From positions 1 through 6,556 of the forward strand of contig JBAZUN010000360.1 in NCBI GenBank assembly GCA_041661365.1: a DNA stretch of 6,556 nucleotides, given 5' to 3'. Source of the stretch: CAITNQ01 sp041661365. Lineage in GTDB: Bacteria; Latescibacterota; UBA2968; UBA8231. Position numbers and translations under genes: made by a program. Positions 1 to 5,121 of this stretch are shown here, in pieces (position 1 is the stretch's first letter; every line of letters begins with the position of its first letter). The notes beneath the pieces were generated by a model. That model ran no database searches, was not told the origin of the DNA, and saw only the letters and a program-made list of their open reading frames with translations.

Positions 1-1
1 G

Positions 2-184
2 CCGGTGGTGCATTATAAAGTGCTGGCGGCCGGCCGCAACGACCCGGCCGCGGCCTTCGGCGTGGTCGCCCGCAGCATGCGGCCCCAGGACGCGGTCTGC
101 GTCGGGGTCTTTCCCCGTGACCGGCCGGAGATGATCCGCGAGGATGTGGAGCTGTTCGAGCAGGCCCTGAGGGCCGCGTCGTGA
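2..184 (+). CDS. C-terminal end of a TIM-barrel-like protein (5' truncated by window)
   Basis: The reading frame is open from the window edge to a TGA at 182-184 and gives the last 60 residues of a protein. It reads VVHYKVLAAGRNDPAAAFG, then RPQDAVCVGVFPRDRPEM and an acidic helix ending ELFEQALRAAS. The alternation of a buried strand (YKVLAAG), a helix, a second strand (DAVCVGVF) and a closing helix looks like the last beta/alpha units of a TIM barrel. From memory, similar 'K-x-L-A-A-G-R ... CVG' tails occur in unnamed barrel proteins near carbohydrate-related genes, but I cannot assign a reaction. Its stop overlaps the GTG start of the next gene (GTGA), so the two are probably translationally coupled. 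The frame is certain; the family is tentative. Confidence 0.7.
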   Translation, partial: PVVHYKVLAAGRNDPAAAFGVVARSMRPQDAVCVGVFPRDRPEMIREDVELFEQALRAAS

Positions 185-1479
185 AGGCGCCCGCGCTCTT
201 CGACGCGACCGACCCGGGACCGGGATCGACTCCCCTCATCCAGCCCTGGCGCCGGGTGGAGCTCGACCCGGAGTACGGCGGTGCCTGGCTGGTGACCGGC
301 GACGTGGACGGCGACGGCCGGGCCGAGATCGTCAGCGCCCGCAACGTCAACGTCGGCGACGTCCACTACACCAGCGCCGTGGTCGCCCAGGATCTCGAGG
401 GGAAGGTGCTCTGGCGCTGGGGCGACCCGGCCATCGGCCGCCGCGGCTTCCACCATGACGTGGCCTGCCAGATCCACGACTGGGACAACGACGGCCGCAA
501 CGAGGTCATCCTCTGCGCCGATGGATTCCTCGTCGAGCTGGACGGGGTCACCGGCATCGAGCGACAACGCCTGCCCCTGCCCCCCGAGGCCACGGACTGC
601 CTGGTCTTCGCCGACCTCAGCGGCCGCGGTCACGCGGGCGAGGTGCTGGTGAAGACCCGCTATTCGCAGGTCTGGGCCATGAATCGCTCCGGCCGGATCC
701 TTTGGACCATCGAGCGACCGGGCGGGTACCTGACCGCGCACCAGCCGGTGCCGGTCGACGTGGACGGCGATGGCCGGGACGAGATCGTGGTGGGATACGC
801 TCTCGCCGGATCCGACGGTGAGCTGCGCTGGGTCCTGGAGAACGGGGGCAGGTTCCCGGGCCATGGCCACCTCGACTGCTGCCGGGTGCTCCGCCGCGGC
901 CCGACCCCCGAGGAGTGCGTGCTGGCCCTGACTTGCTGCGGCGATGCCCGGTTGATGGCGGTCGACGGGAAAGGCCGCGTGCGGTGGGAGATCGACGGGC
1001 CCCACTTCGAGTCGATCGACGTGGGTCATATCCACCCGGGCCAGGCAGAGCCACAGTTGGCCGTGGACCTGGTGCCGCACACGGGCGGGCAGCCGGAGAA
1101 CGAGGTCTGGACCCTGAGCGCGGACGGGGAGCTGCTGGGACGGCTCAGGGCCGAGTACTGCCGCTTCCACACCCTGGTCGACTGGGACGGCGACGGGTAC
1201 GACGAGCTCGTGCTGCCGCATGCCCGAGGGCTGTTCGACGGCCGCGGTCAACGGATCGGCACCTTTGCCATGGAGGCTCAGCCCGACCTATACGGGGGCC
1301 AGCCCCACGAGGAGGGCGAGGTGGGGAACACGGTGATCCGCGGCGACGTGACCGGCGACGGCGTGCCCGACGTCATCCTCACCGCGCCCGGGGTCGCGTA
1401 CGTCTTCGCCAACCCGGTCAGCGTCGGTGCCAGGCCAGGGGCCGGGCTCGGGTGCGGGACCAACTTCACCTTCTATTGA
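181..1479 (+). CDS. FG-GAP/VCBS-type repeat protein (rhamnogalacturonan-lyase-like beta-propeller)
   Basis: This 432-aa protein carries repeated calcium-loop motifs of the type D-x-D-x-D-G-x-x-E-I/V. They are DVDGDGRAEIV near residue 41, DWDNDGRNEVI near 100, DVDGDGRDEIV near 193, DWDGDGYDELV near 334 and DVTGDGVPDVI near 389, plus a degenerate DLSGRGHAGEV near 145. The blades alternate with Trp-rich strands such as VLWRWGD and ILWTIE. This is the pattern of FG-GAP/VCBS propellers and of the non-catalytic fold in rhamnogalacturonan-lyase-like proteins. No catalytic signature is evident, so a sugar-binding or lyase role is inference. There is no signal peptide: the N-terminus is MKAPALFDATDPG. 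This is unusual because most FG-GAP proteins are exported. The GTG start is supported by GAGGG at 169-173 and by the GTGA overlap with the preceding stop. Confidence 0.82.
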   Translation: MKAPALFDATDPGPGSTPLIQPWRRVELDPEYGGAWLVTGDVDGDGRAEIVSARNVNVGDVHYTSAVVAQDLEGKVLWRWGDPAIGRRGFHHDVACQIHDWDNDGRNEVILCADGFLVELDGVTGIERQRLPLPPEATDCLVFADLSGRGHAGEVLVKTRYSQVWAMNRSGRILWTIERPGGYLTAHQPVPVDVDGDGRDEIVVGYALAGSDGELRWVLENGGRFPGHGHLDCCRVLRRGPTPEECVLALTCCGDARLMAVDGKGRVRWEIDGPHFESIDVGHIHPGQAEPQLAVDLVPHTGGQPENEVWTLSADGELLGRLRAEYCRFHTLVDWDGDGYDELVLPHARGLFDGRGQRIGTFAMEAQPDLYGGQPHEEGEVGNTVIRGDVTGDGVPDVILTAPGVAYVFANPVSVGARPGAGLGCGTNFTFY

Positions 1480-1490
1480 CAGGAACGCGC

Positions 1491-1712
1491 ATGGGCAGCA
1501 GCGGCGGACTGCACTGGGCCTGGTGGCCGATCACGGCCCTCTGGCGCCTGCTGGCCACCATCGTGGAGATGGCGGGCCGCTTCGCGGCAATCCTCATCGG
1601 GCTGGTCTTCATCCTGGTCGGGATTCTCCTGAGCCTGACCATCATCGGCGCGCTGCTAGGCGTGCCGCTGTTCGTCGTCGGCGTGCTGCTGGTTGTCAAG
1701 GGGATCTTCTGA
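1491..1712 (+). CDS. Small two-helix membrane protein (73 aa)
   Basis: ATG at 1491 is preceded by AGGA at 1481-1484, a good Shine-Dalgarno position, and lies 11 nt after the stop of the FG-GAP gene, so the two are probably one operon. The product starts with an aromatic, interfacial segment (HWAWWPITALWRLL, residues 8-21), then a hydrophobic helix at about 31-52 and a second at about 54-72, and ends KGIF. It is almost entirely membrane-embedded, with few charges (R19, E26, R30, K70). It resembles short 'WWPITALWRL' inner-membrane proteins of unknown function; I know no role for them. The last 26 codons (from Ser48) and the stop are duplicated exactly at 2582, downstream of the VapBC pair. Confidence 0.75.
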   Translation: MGSSGGLHWAWWPITALWRLLATIVEMAGRFAAILIGLVFILVGILLSLTIIGALLGVPLFVVGVLLVVKGIF

Positions 1713-1716
1713 GGTC
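1632..1716 (+). repeat. 85-bp exact direct repeat, copy 1 (3' end of membrane-protein gene)
   Basis: Bases 1632-1716 are identical to 2582-2666, offset 950 bp. This copy is the native one: it begins exactly at codon 48 of the 73-aa membrane protein and runs past its TGA into GAGGTC. After 1716 the copies differ by a substitution and then drift out of register, although GGGAT and CTCCG recur. The two copies bracket the VapBC cassette. Confidence 0.95.
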
Positions 1717-1730
1717 AGGGATATCTCCCT
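1717..1730 (+). terminator. Small hairpin after the membrane-protein gene (weak terminator candidate)
   Basis: AGGGA (1717-1721) and TCCCT (1726-1730) form a perfect 5-bp stem with loop TATC, 4 nt after the stop codon. There is no T-run after it, so termination is only a possibility. The hairpin is not conserved behind the second repeat copy. Confidence 0.25.
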
Positions 1731-1931
1731 CCGACGCCTCGCCATCGCTGGCTGGTGGCCGTGAGGTAAGGAGGCTGGCCGTATCCGCGTCCCGTCCATC
1801 TCACCCTCCCAACCTCCCGCTTCGACCGCTGCTTCTGCGCCTCCCCGACCGATTCGGGACCCTGGGCCTTATCAAGGTGCTGCGCGGGAAGTCCAGGTGC
1901 TGGACATGCTGCTGCAGGAATTCCAGAGACC

Positions 1932-1967
1932 TTGACCAGGATATCTAATAAGCCGATATTGGTAAGC
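1932..1967 (+). promoter_or_regulatory. Candidate vapBC promoter and operator
   Basis: TTGACC (1932-1937) and GATATT (1955-1960) are separated by 17 bp and match the sigma70 consensus at 5/6 and 4/6 bases. Within the same stretch, ATATC (1941-1945) and GATAT (1955-1959) form an inverted repeat with a 9-bp spacer. GATATT recurs at 1983-1988 inside the antitoxin gene. Overlap of an inverted repeat with the promoter fits autorepression by a VapB-VapC complex, which is known for this family. The predicted transcript start would fall at or next to the ATG. Confidence 0.4.
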
Positions 1968-2171
1968 ATGAAGACGACAATTGATATTCCAGAGTCGGTC
2001 TTGCGGGATGCCATGCGCCTCTCCGGTGCGGCGACCAAACGGGAGGCGGTGGTGACGGCCATGACCGAGTACGTTCATCGAGGGAAGATGGCCGCCCTGG
2101 CCAAGCATCTTGGCTCGTGCGCCGACCTGATGACTCCGGAAGAGCTTGAGCGCATGCGGAACGAGTCTTGA
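1968..2171 (+). CDS. vapB: VapB-family antitoxin
   Basis: This 67-aa protein begins MKTTIDIPESVLRDAMRLSG, continues TKREAVVTAMTEYVHR and ends in an acidic/basic tail (MTPEELERMRNES). The short N-terminal beta strand followed by two helices, with the G-x-x-TKREAV signature, is the ribbon-helix-helix-like DNA-binding domain of VapB antitoxins of the DUF2191 type. The C-terminal half would wrap the toxin. I chose ATG at 1968 because family members start immediately before this strand. An upstream TTG at 1932 would add 12 unrelated residues and lies in the promoter. There is no useful Shine-Dalgarno: GGTAAG is only 1 nt from the ATG. The stop is separated from the toxin start by one base. Confidence 0.88.
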   Translation: MKTTIDIPESVLRDAMRLSGAATKREAVVTAMTEYVHRGKMAALAKHLGSCADLMTPEELERMRNES

Positions 2172-2172
2172 T

Positions 2173-2547
2173 ATGTCCTTGTGCCTGATCGATACCTCCG
2201 CGTGGGTGCATGCTCTGCGACCAGACGGGGATGCGCATGTGGCCGCCCTGGTCCGCAATGCCCTCGAGTCGGGCGAGGCATCCTGGTGCCCCATCGTGCA
2301 GCTTGAGCTATGGAATGGGGCCAGAGGTGAGCACGAGAAGGGTGTTCTGACCAGCATGGCCAAGGTGCTCCCCGAACTGGCCATCGACGGCACGGTCTGG
2401 AGCACGGCCTGGGAGATGGCAAAGCAGGCGCGCGCCCGTGGTATCACGGCACCAGCGACCGACATCCTGGTGCTGGCTTGCTCTCAGCGCCACGGGATTC
2501 CGCTGGTTCACGCTGACGGCCACTTCGACCTGCTCATGGCGGTCTGA
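2173..2547 (+). CDS. vapC: VapC-family PIN-domain ribonuclease toxin
   Basis: This 124-aa protein has the full PIN architecture: LIDTSAW with Asp7, LELWNG with Glu45, ATDILV with Asp97 and HADGHFD with Asp115 and Asp119. These acidic residues coordinate the divalent metal in VapC ribonucleases, which cleave RNA such as tRNA or rRNA when not bound by VapB. The length is typical and nothing appears missing, so the toxin should be active. The start at ATG 2173, one base after the vapB stop and with no clear Shine-Dalgarno of its own, suggests translation coupled to vapB. This keeps toxin at or below antitoxin level. The pair sits in a segment bracketed by an 85-bp direct repeat. The RNA target cannot be read from the sequence. 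Confidence 0.9.
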   Translation: MSLCLIDTSAWVHALRPDGDAHVAALVRNALESGEASWCPIVQLELWNGARGEHEKGVLTSMAKVLPELAIDGTVWSTAWEMAKQARARGITAPATDILVLACSQRHGIPLVHADGHFDLLMAV

Positions 2548-2581
2548 TCCGCGATCGGCAAGGAGGCAGCTCCCCTTCCGC

Positions 2582-2666
2582 AGCCTGACCATCATCGGCG
2601 CGCTGCTAGGCGTGCCGCTGTTCGTCGTCGGCGTGCTGCTGGTTGTCAAGGGGATCTTCTGAGGTC
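2582..2666 (+). repeat. 85-bp exact direct repeat, copy 2 (orphan gene end)
   Basis: This segment is identical to 1632-1716 but has no 5' gene part. It encodes SLTIIGALLGVPLFVVGVLL plus VKGIF and a stop without a start codon of its own. It lies 34 bp after the VapC stop codon. It is either a duplication produced when the VapBC cassette arrived or the remnant of a tandem second copy of the membrane-protein gene. The interval 2548-2883 otherwise holds only a GC-rich palindrome (2694-2703) and the promoter at 2760. Confidence 0.95.
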
Positions 2667-2759
2667 GGGGATCGTCCTCCGTCACCTTGTGCGCCCCGCG
2701 GGGTCCGCGCCGTCGGACGCCCCCTGGTCCGCCCCCCTAGCCGTCTGCGCGACGGGTTG

Positions 2760-2788
2760 TTGACACACCGCAAATCATCTCGCATAAT
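2760..2788 (+). promoter_or_regulatory. Near-consensus sigma70 promoter
   Basis: TTGACA (2760-2765) is a perfect -35 box. After exactly 17 bp comes CATAAT (2783-2788), a 5/6 match to the -10 consensus. It lies about 100 bp upstream of the Phd-like relic at 2884 and reads toward it. It is the strongest promoter-like sequence I see in the window and sits in a strikingly AT-rich patch. Confidence 0.65.
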
Positions 2789-2804
2789 CAAATAATCAAA
2801 TTAT
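2784..2804 (+). promoter_or_regulatory. AT-rich tandem/inverted repeat, candidate operator
   Basis: ATAATCAA occurs twice in tandem (2784-2791 and 2792-2799). The second copy with the following bases forms a perfect palindrome: ATAAT (2792-2796), CAA, ATTAT (2800-2804). It overlaps the -10 box and the likely transcription start. This is where a TA antitoxin would bind to autoregulate, and the Phd-like gene downstream would be the natural ligand. That link is inference. Confidence 0.4.
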
Positions 2805-2883
2805 CTGCTGCGTCCGGTCCACATGCGATAGCACAGGCCGAGGTTCCGGTGCTCCCGTTGTGCCACAGCGAGGGATCTGGTTG

Positions 2884-3136
2884 ATGAAGACGAGGGTATC
2901 GGCGACCGATGTGTCGCGCCGCATGGCCGACTATCTGAACCGCGTCGCGTGCCGGGACGAGGAGTTCGTCATCATCCCGGGGGGGAAAACCCGTGGCTGA
3001 GCTGCTATCCGTGCCCAGGGGCGTGCGCCTAGGCGAGTTGCCGGAGTTGCTGGCGGCCCTGCCCGGGCTGGCTCCCGGCGACTCGGAGCGATTCGGCCGT
3101 GACCTTGACGAGATACGCCGCGCGAGTGGCCTGTAG
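2884..3136 (+). pseudogene. Phd/YefM-family antitoxin, frameshifted
   Basis: ATG at 2884, with AGGGA at 2871-2875, opens MKTRVSATDVSRRMADYLNR, then DEEFVIIPGGK. This is the N-terminal DNA-binding half of Phd/YefM antitoxins. The frame then hits TGA at 2998-3000 after 38 codons. Removing one base from the run GGGGGGGAAAA (2979-2989) restores the family sequence PVAELL and a C-terminal toxin-binding tail ending FGRDLDEIRRASGL, with a stop at 3134-3136. The restored product would be 83 aa, normal for the family. The gene is therefore broken by a one-base insertion in a homopolymer, or this is a base-calling error. The downstream PIN gene is also gutted, which favours true decay. Confidence 0.75.
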
Positions 3137-3153
3137 GAAGGACTGCGCGACCC

Positions 3154-3270
3154 GTGGCAGTCCTGATCGACTCCAGCGTGCTGATCGCGGAGGAGCGTTG
3201 CGGCGCCGACAACGTGCGCGACTTCGGGCGCGTACCGGGTCTGACCGTGGAGACGTGGCCACCCGTCTAG
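3154..3270 (+). pseudogene. PIN-domain (VapC-like) toxin with internal deletion
   Basis: GTG at 3154, after GGAAGGA (3136-3142), opens VAVLIDSSVLIAEERCGAD, the first strand and catalytic Asp (residue 6) of a PIN toxin. It passes directly into NVRDFGRVPGLTVETWPPV, which matches the final strand and tail typical of Phd-linked VapC toxins. Only 38 codons remain. Roughly the central 80-100 residues, with the glutamate and the second aspartate of the active site, are missing, and the reading frame is kept across the junction near residues 18-20. It cannot be an active nuclease. Its position 17 nt after the Phd relic confirms a former Phd-PIN operon. Confidence 0.72.
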
Positions 3271-3318
3271 CGGCAATCCGACGGTGGCAGGTAGCCGGTG
3301 ACCGGCAAGGGGCCGTGG

Positions 3319-3347
3319 TTGCCTCACCGAGCATCCCCGGGTAGATT
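3319..3347 (+). promoter_or_regulatory. Weak candidate promoter before the DUF433-like gene
   Basis: TTGCCT (3319-3324) and TAGATT (3342-3347) are 17 bp apart and each matches the sigma70 consensus at 4/6 positions. They lie about 55 bp upstream of the likely start at 3404. Such a match is common by chance. Confidence 0.25.
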
Positions 3348-3403
3348 CGGGCCCGATACCGGAGCTAAAGGCGACTCGATCCGCCGGCACACTGGTGGTG
3401 CGC

Positions 3404-3817
3404 ATGCAACTTGAGGACCATTTCGACTTCCTGGCGTCCGATGACATCCGCTTCCGCACTTCGCGGATCGGTATTGAGTCGGTCCTCTACGAATACATCC
3501 ACCGGGGCCAGCGGCCGCAAGCCATCCAAGAGCGGTTTCCTTCGCTGACCCTGGCGCAGGTGCACGCGGCGATCCTCTACTACCTTTACCACCGTGAGGA
3601 GTTGGACGCGTACCTGACGTCGTGGCTCGAGCACGCGGACCAAGTTCGGAAGGCTCAGGCGCAGCATCCGCCGGTGGTTCTGGGACGGCTCGAATGCCAG
3701 GTTCAGTCCGAGGGAATCCTTTCCGCCGGCTGGCCGGGTGATAGGAAGAACAAAGGCTCTTTTCGGGTGGCAGGTCAAGCCGCGCGGGGCGGGTCGGAAG
3801 TCGGCGATGGGGCATAG
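3404..3817 (+). CDS. DUF433-type antitoxin-like protein with replaced C-terminus
   Basis: Residues 5-71 match the DUF433 pattern: DHFDFLASDDIRFRTSRIGI, then ESVLYEYIHRGQRPQAIQ, RFPSLTLAQVHAAILYYL and HREELDAYL. The core is a winged/helix-turn-helix-like fold. DUF433 genes are commonly followed by a PIN-like DUF5615 gene as a putative TA pair; none follows here. From about residue 99 (base 3700) the sequence stops looking like the family. Residues 100-137 read through the apparent 3' end of an IS91-type element that begins after GTTC at 3701-3704. The native protein probably ended at about 105-115 aa. I prefer ATG 3404; GTG at 3395 or 3398 is also possible, and none has a good Shine-Dalgarno. 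It is likely an orphan antitoxin with a chimeric tail. Confidence 0.7.
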   Translation: MQLEDHFDFLASDDIRFRTSRIGIESVLYEYIHRGQRPQAIQERFPSLTLAQVHAAILYYLYHREELDAYLTSWLEHADQVRKAQAQHPPVVLGRLECQVQSEGILSAGWPGDRKNKGSFRVAGQAARGGSEVGDGA

Positions 3818-4534
3818 TGGGGTGGCTGCAGGCCCAAGGGGCGTTGCTAGGTGGGTTTGGGTGGTGGTGTGAGGGAGGAAGGCCGGCGGGCGGGGGCGCC
3901 GGCGGGATGGTGGGCCAAGGTGGGCACAGCGCGGCCTGTGGGTCGGATCCGGTCAGGCTCAAGCGGCGAAGTCGAAGTCGGGCTGGGGGTGCAAGCGGGC
4001 CGGGGCGATGGGTGGCGGCCGCCGGGTCGGCGGGGGCGGGGACGATCTGGGCGCGGTCGGTGGCGTGGGGGGCGAGCACGCCGTGGTAGCGGATCAGGTG
4101 TTGCCGCGGCGGGGCACCAGGGCAGCCAGTTTCTCCAGCAGTTCGTGGGGGGACAGCCGCAGGTGGGTAGTGCCGTCGGCCCAGGGGGTCTTGAGGGCGA
4201 GGCTGAGGGTGTCGGGATCGAGCCAGCGGAGACGGGCGGCGGCCAGGGGCGGCCGCAGGACGTAGCGGCAGAGCTGCTCCAGGCGGGTCCGGTCGTGAGC
4301 TGGGACGCGGGTGGCGGCGTGGAGGGAGAAGCCGCGAGCGGCGTAGCATAAAGGACTGGTGCGCTGGCCGCCGGCCGGGTCGGCCAGGGGATCGGACTGG
4401 TGGTCGTCAAGCAGGCCGCGGCGCTGGAGCAGCCGGACGAGGCGCTGGGCGGTGCGCTCGACCAGGTGCTGGATGTCGGCGTCGGTCGGAGCGGGGGAGG
4501 CGACGAAGACCGGGTCACCAGCGGTGCCCTTCAC
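3705..4534 (-). mobile_element. IS91-family element relic, copy 1
   Basis: This stretch, read on the minus strand, holds the middle and the last residues of an IS91-type transposase and then a 3' segment that ends next to GTTC at 3701-3704 (GAAC on the element strand). IS91-family elements transpose by rolling circle, make no target duplication and place their origin end against such a tetranucleotide. The motif at 3740-3756 matches 14 of 17 bases of 6028-6044 in the second copy and lies in the same position after the transposase. The 5' part (zinc ribbon, tyrosine nuclease domain and terminal end) is missing. The exact limits are inferred. Confidence 0.65.
3959..4534 (-). pseudogene. IS91-family transposase, degraded (copy 1)
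   Basis: From 4534 down to 4094 one frame gives the conserved middle of IS91 transposases: TDADIQHLVERTAQRLVRLL, CYAARGFSLHAATRVPAHDR, RLEQLCRYVLRPPLA, PWADGTTHLRLSPHELLEKL and AALVP. The frame then stops. Family sequence continues in another frame as HLIRYHGVLAPHATDRAQIV (to about 4040). The original frame resumes near 3990 with HPQPDFDFAA and TGA at 3959-3961. The segment with the CPxCG motif, present in the second copy, is deleted here. A linker is also shortened between DPLADPAG and the CYAARGFSLHA block. The N-terminal catalytic domain is absent, so the gene is dead. Confidence 0.8.
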
Positions 4535-4608
4535 CCAAACGCCAGAGTACCGCTCAGATCCACGATAGACAGGAAGCCGCAGAGGAACGCTCGGCCGATG
4601 GCTTCCAT
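4531..4608 (-). CDS. Possible 25-aa ORF or truncated gene start
   Basis: ATG at 4608 opens MEAIGRAFLCGFLSIVDLSG followed by TLAFG and a stop at 4531-4533. It begins 18 nt after the PIN-gene stop, on the same strand. The hydrophobic-aromatic helix looks protein-like and may be the start of a longer gene cut off at the IS91 relic, which begins at 4534. The Shine-Dalgarno is weak (GAGAAAG, about 10 nt upstream). Chance cannot be excluded. Confidence 0.25.
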   Translation of the reverse strand: MEAIGRAFLCGFLSIVDLSGTLAFG

Positions 4609-4626
4609 GAGGGTAGTCTTTCTCGG

Positions 4627-5115
4627 TCAGCCTGCCCGTTCGCCACTGGGAAGCCGCACCCCCAACGCCATCTGCCCGCCTGCTCCTGGCTGAGCGATCC
4701 TCAGCGGCGGGTCACCGATCATGCCGTTCAGGTCGAGTAATCCGCCGTCGAAGGTGTAGAAGACAGTAACCCCGAGCTCAACCGCAGTGGCTACGTGGAT
4801 CGCATCCTTGTAGGCCAGCTTCTCAATGCTCCAGAGGAGCTCCTGAGCCTTCTCGGCGATGAACCTGTCAAGGGCGACGATCACCACCGGCTCGGGGGGC
4901 TCCGCGAAGAACGCCCGGATCTGCTCCCTGCCCTCGCGGCTCAGCCGCGGCAAATCCTTGGGGTGAATGACCTCGGCCAACGTGAGAGCAGAAGTGACCA
5001 GCTCGAAATCCTGGGCTATAGCATCCTCGAGCATGGCCCGAGCCGCATCGACCTTATCGGTTTCCTGGTTGAACAACCCCAGGAACACATCCGCGTCAAC
5101 GTAGCGGCGATCCAT
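4627..5115 (-). CDS. PIN-domain nuclease, probable toxin of a two-gene module
   Basis: This 162-aa protein starts MDRRYVDADVFLGLF. Numbered from this Met, the acidic set is Asp7 (YVDADVFLG), Glu48 (LTLAEVIHP), Asp104 (YKDAIHVATA) and Asp123 (YTFDGGLLDLNG), the full PIN metal-binding quartet. The fold is therefore complete and ribonuclease activity is expected. It is longer than classic VapC because of the HPKDLPRLSREGREQI helical region and a Gly-rich tail after residue 130. ATG at 5115 follows AGGTG closely and lies 6 nt beyond the TAG of the upstream gene. A GTG at 5121, directly abutting that TAG, would add two residues. The tight spacing implies translational coupling to the 247-aa gene. 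No small antitoxin gene lies next to it, so the large neighbour is the likely partner. Confidence 0.85.
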   Translation of the reverse strand: MDRRYVDADVFLGLFNQETDKVDAARAMLEDAIAQDFELVTSALTLAEVIHPKDLPRLSREGREQIRAFFAEPPEPVVIVALDRFIAEKAQELLWSIEKLAYKDAIHVATAVELGVTVFYTFDGGLLDLNGMIGDPPLRIAQPGAGGQMALGVRLPSGERAG

Positions 5116-5121
5116 GGTCAC

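Noticed and set aside
13..1251. Long minus-strand open frame of about 412 codons
   Set aside because: It is antisense to the FG-GAP gene and arises from the GC-rich codon pattern. Its product is low-complexity and has no recognisable domain, while the plus strand carries clear repeated motifs.
1731..1931. Possible coding remnant (frame ending LDMLLQEFQRP)
   Set aside because: The short frame has no start or ribosome site and no family I recognise. The stretch is treated as non-coding DNA before vapB.
2438..2662. Plus-strand frame ending in the duplicated membrane segment
   Set aside because: Its first two thirds are an out-of-frame reading of vapC. The membrane tail there has no start or ribosome site of its own, so it is listed only as repeat copy 2.
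2694..2703. CCCCGCGGGG palindrome as a terminator
   Set aside because: A 10-bp palindrome with no loop and no T-run in a very GC-rich stretch; not a convincing hairpin terminator.
2979..2989. Programmed frameshifting or transcript slippage at G7A4 to make the full Phd antitoxin
   Set aside because: The run could allow it, but the partner toxin has lost its active site, so there is no reason to maintain such control. Decay or a base-calling error is simpler.
3324..4349. Minus-strand open frame of 341 codons
   Set aside because: Mostly Pro/Arg-rich nonsense; only the short stretch HLIRYHGVLAPHATDRAQIV is real, as the frameshifted part of the IS91 transposase relic.
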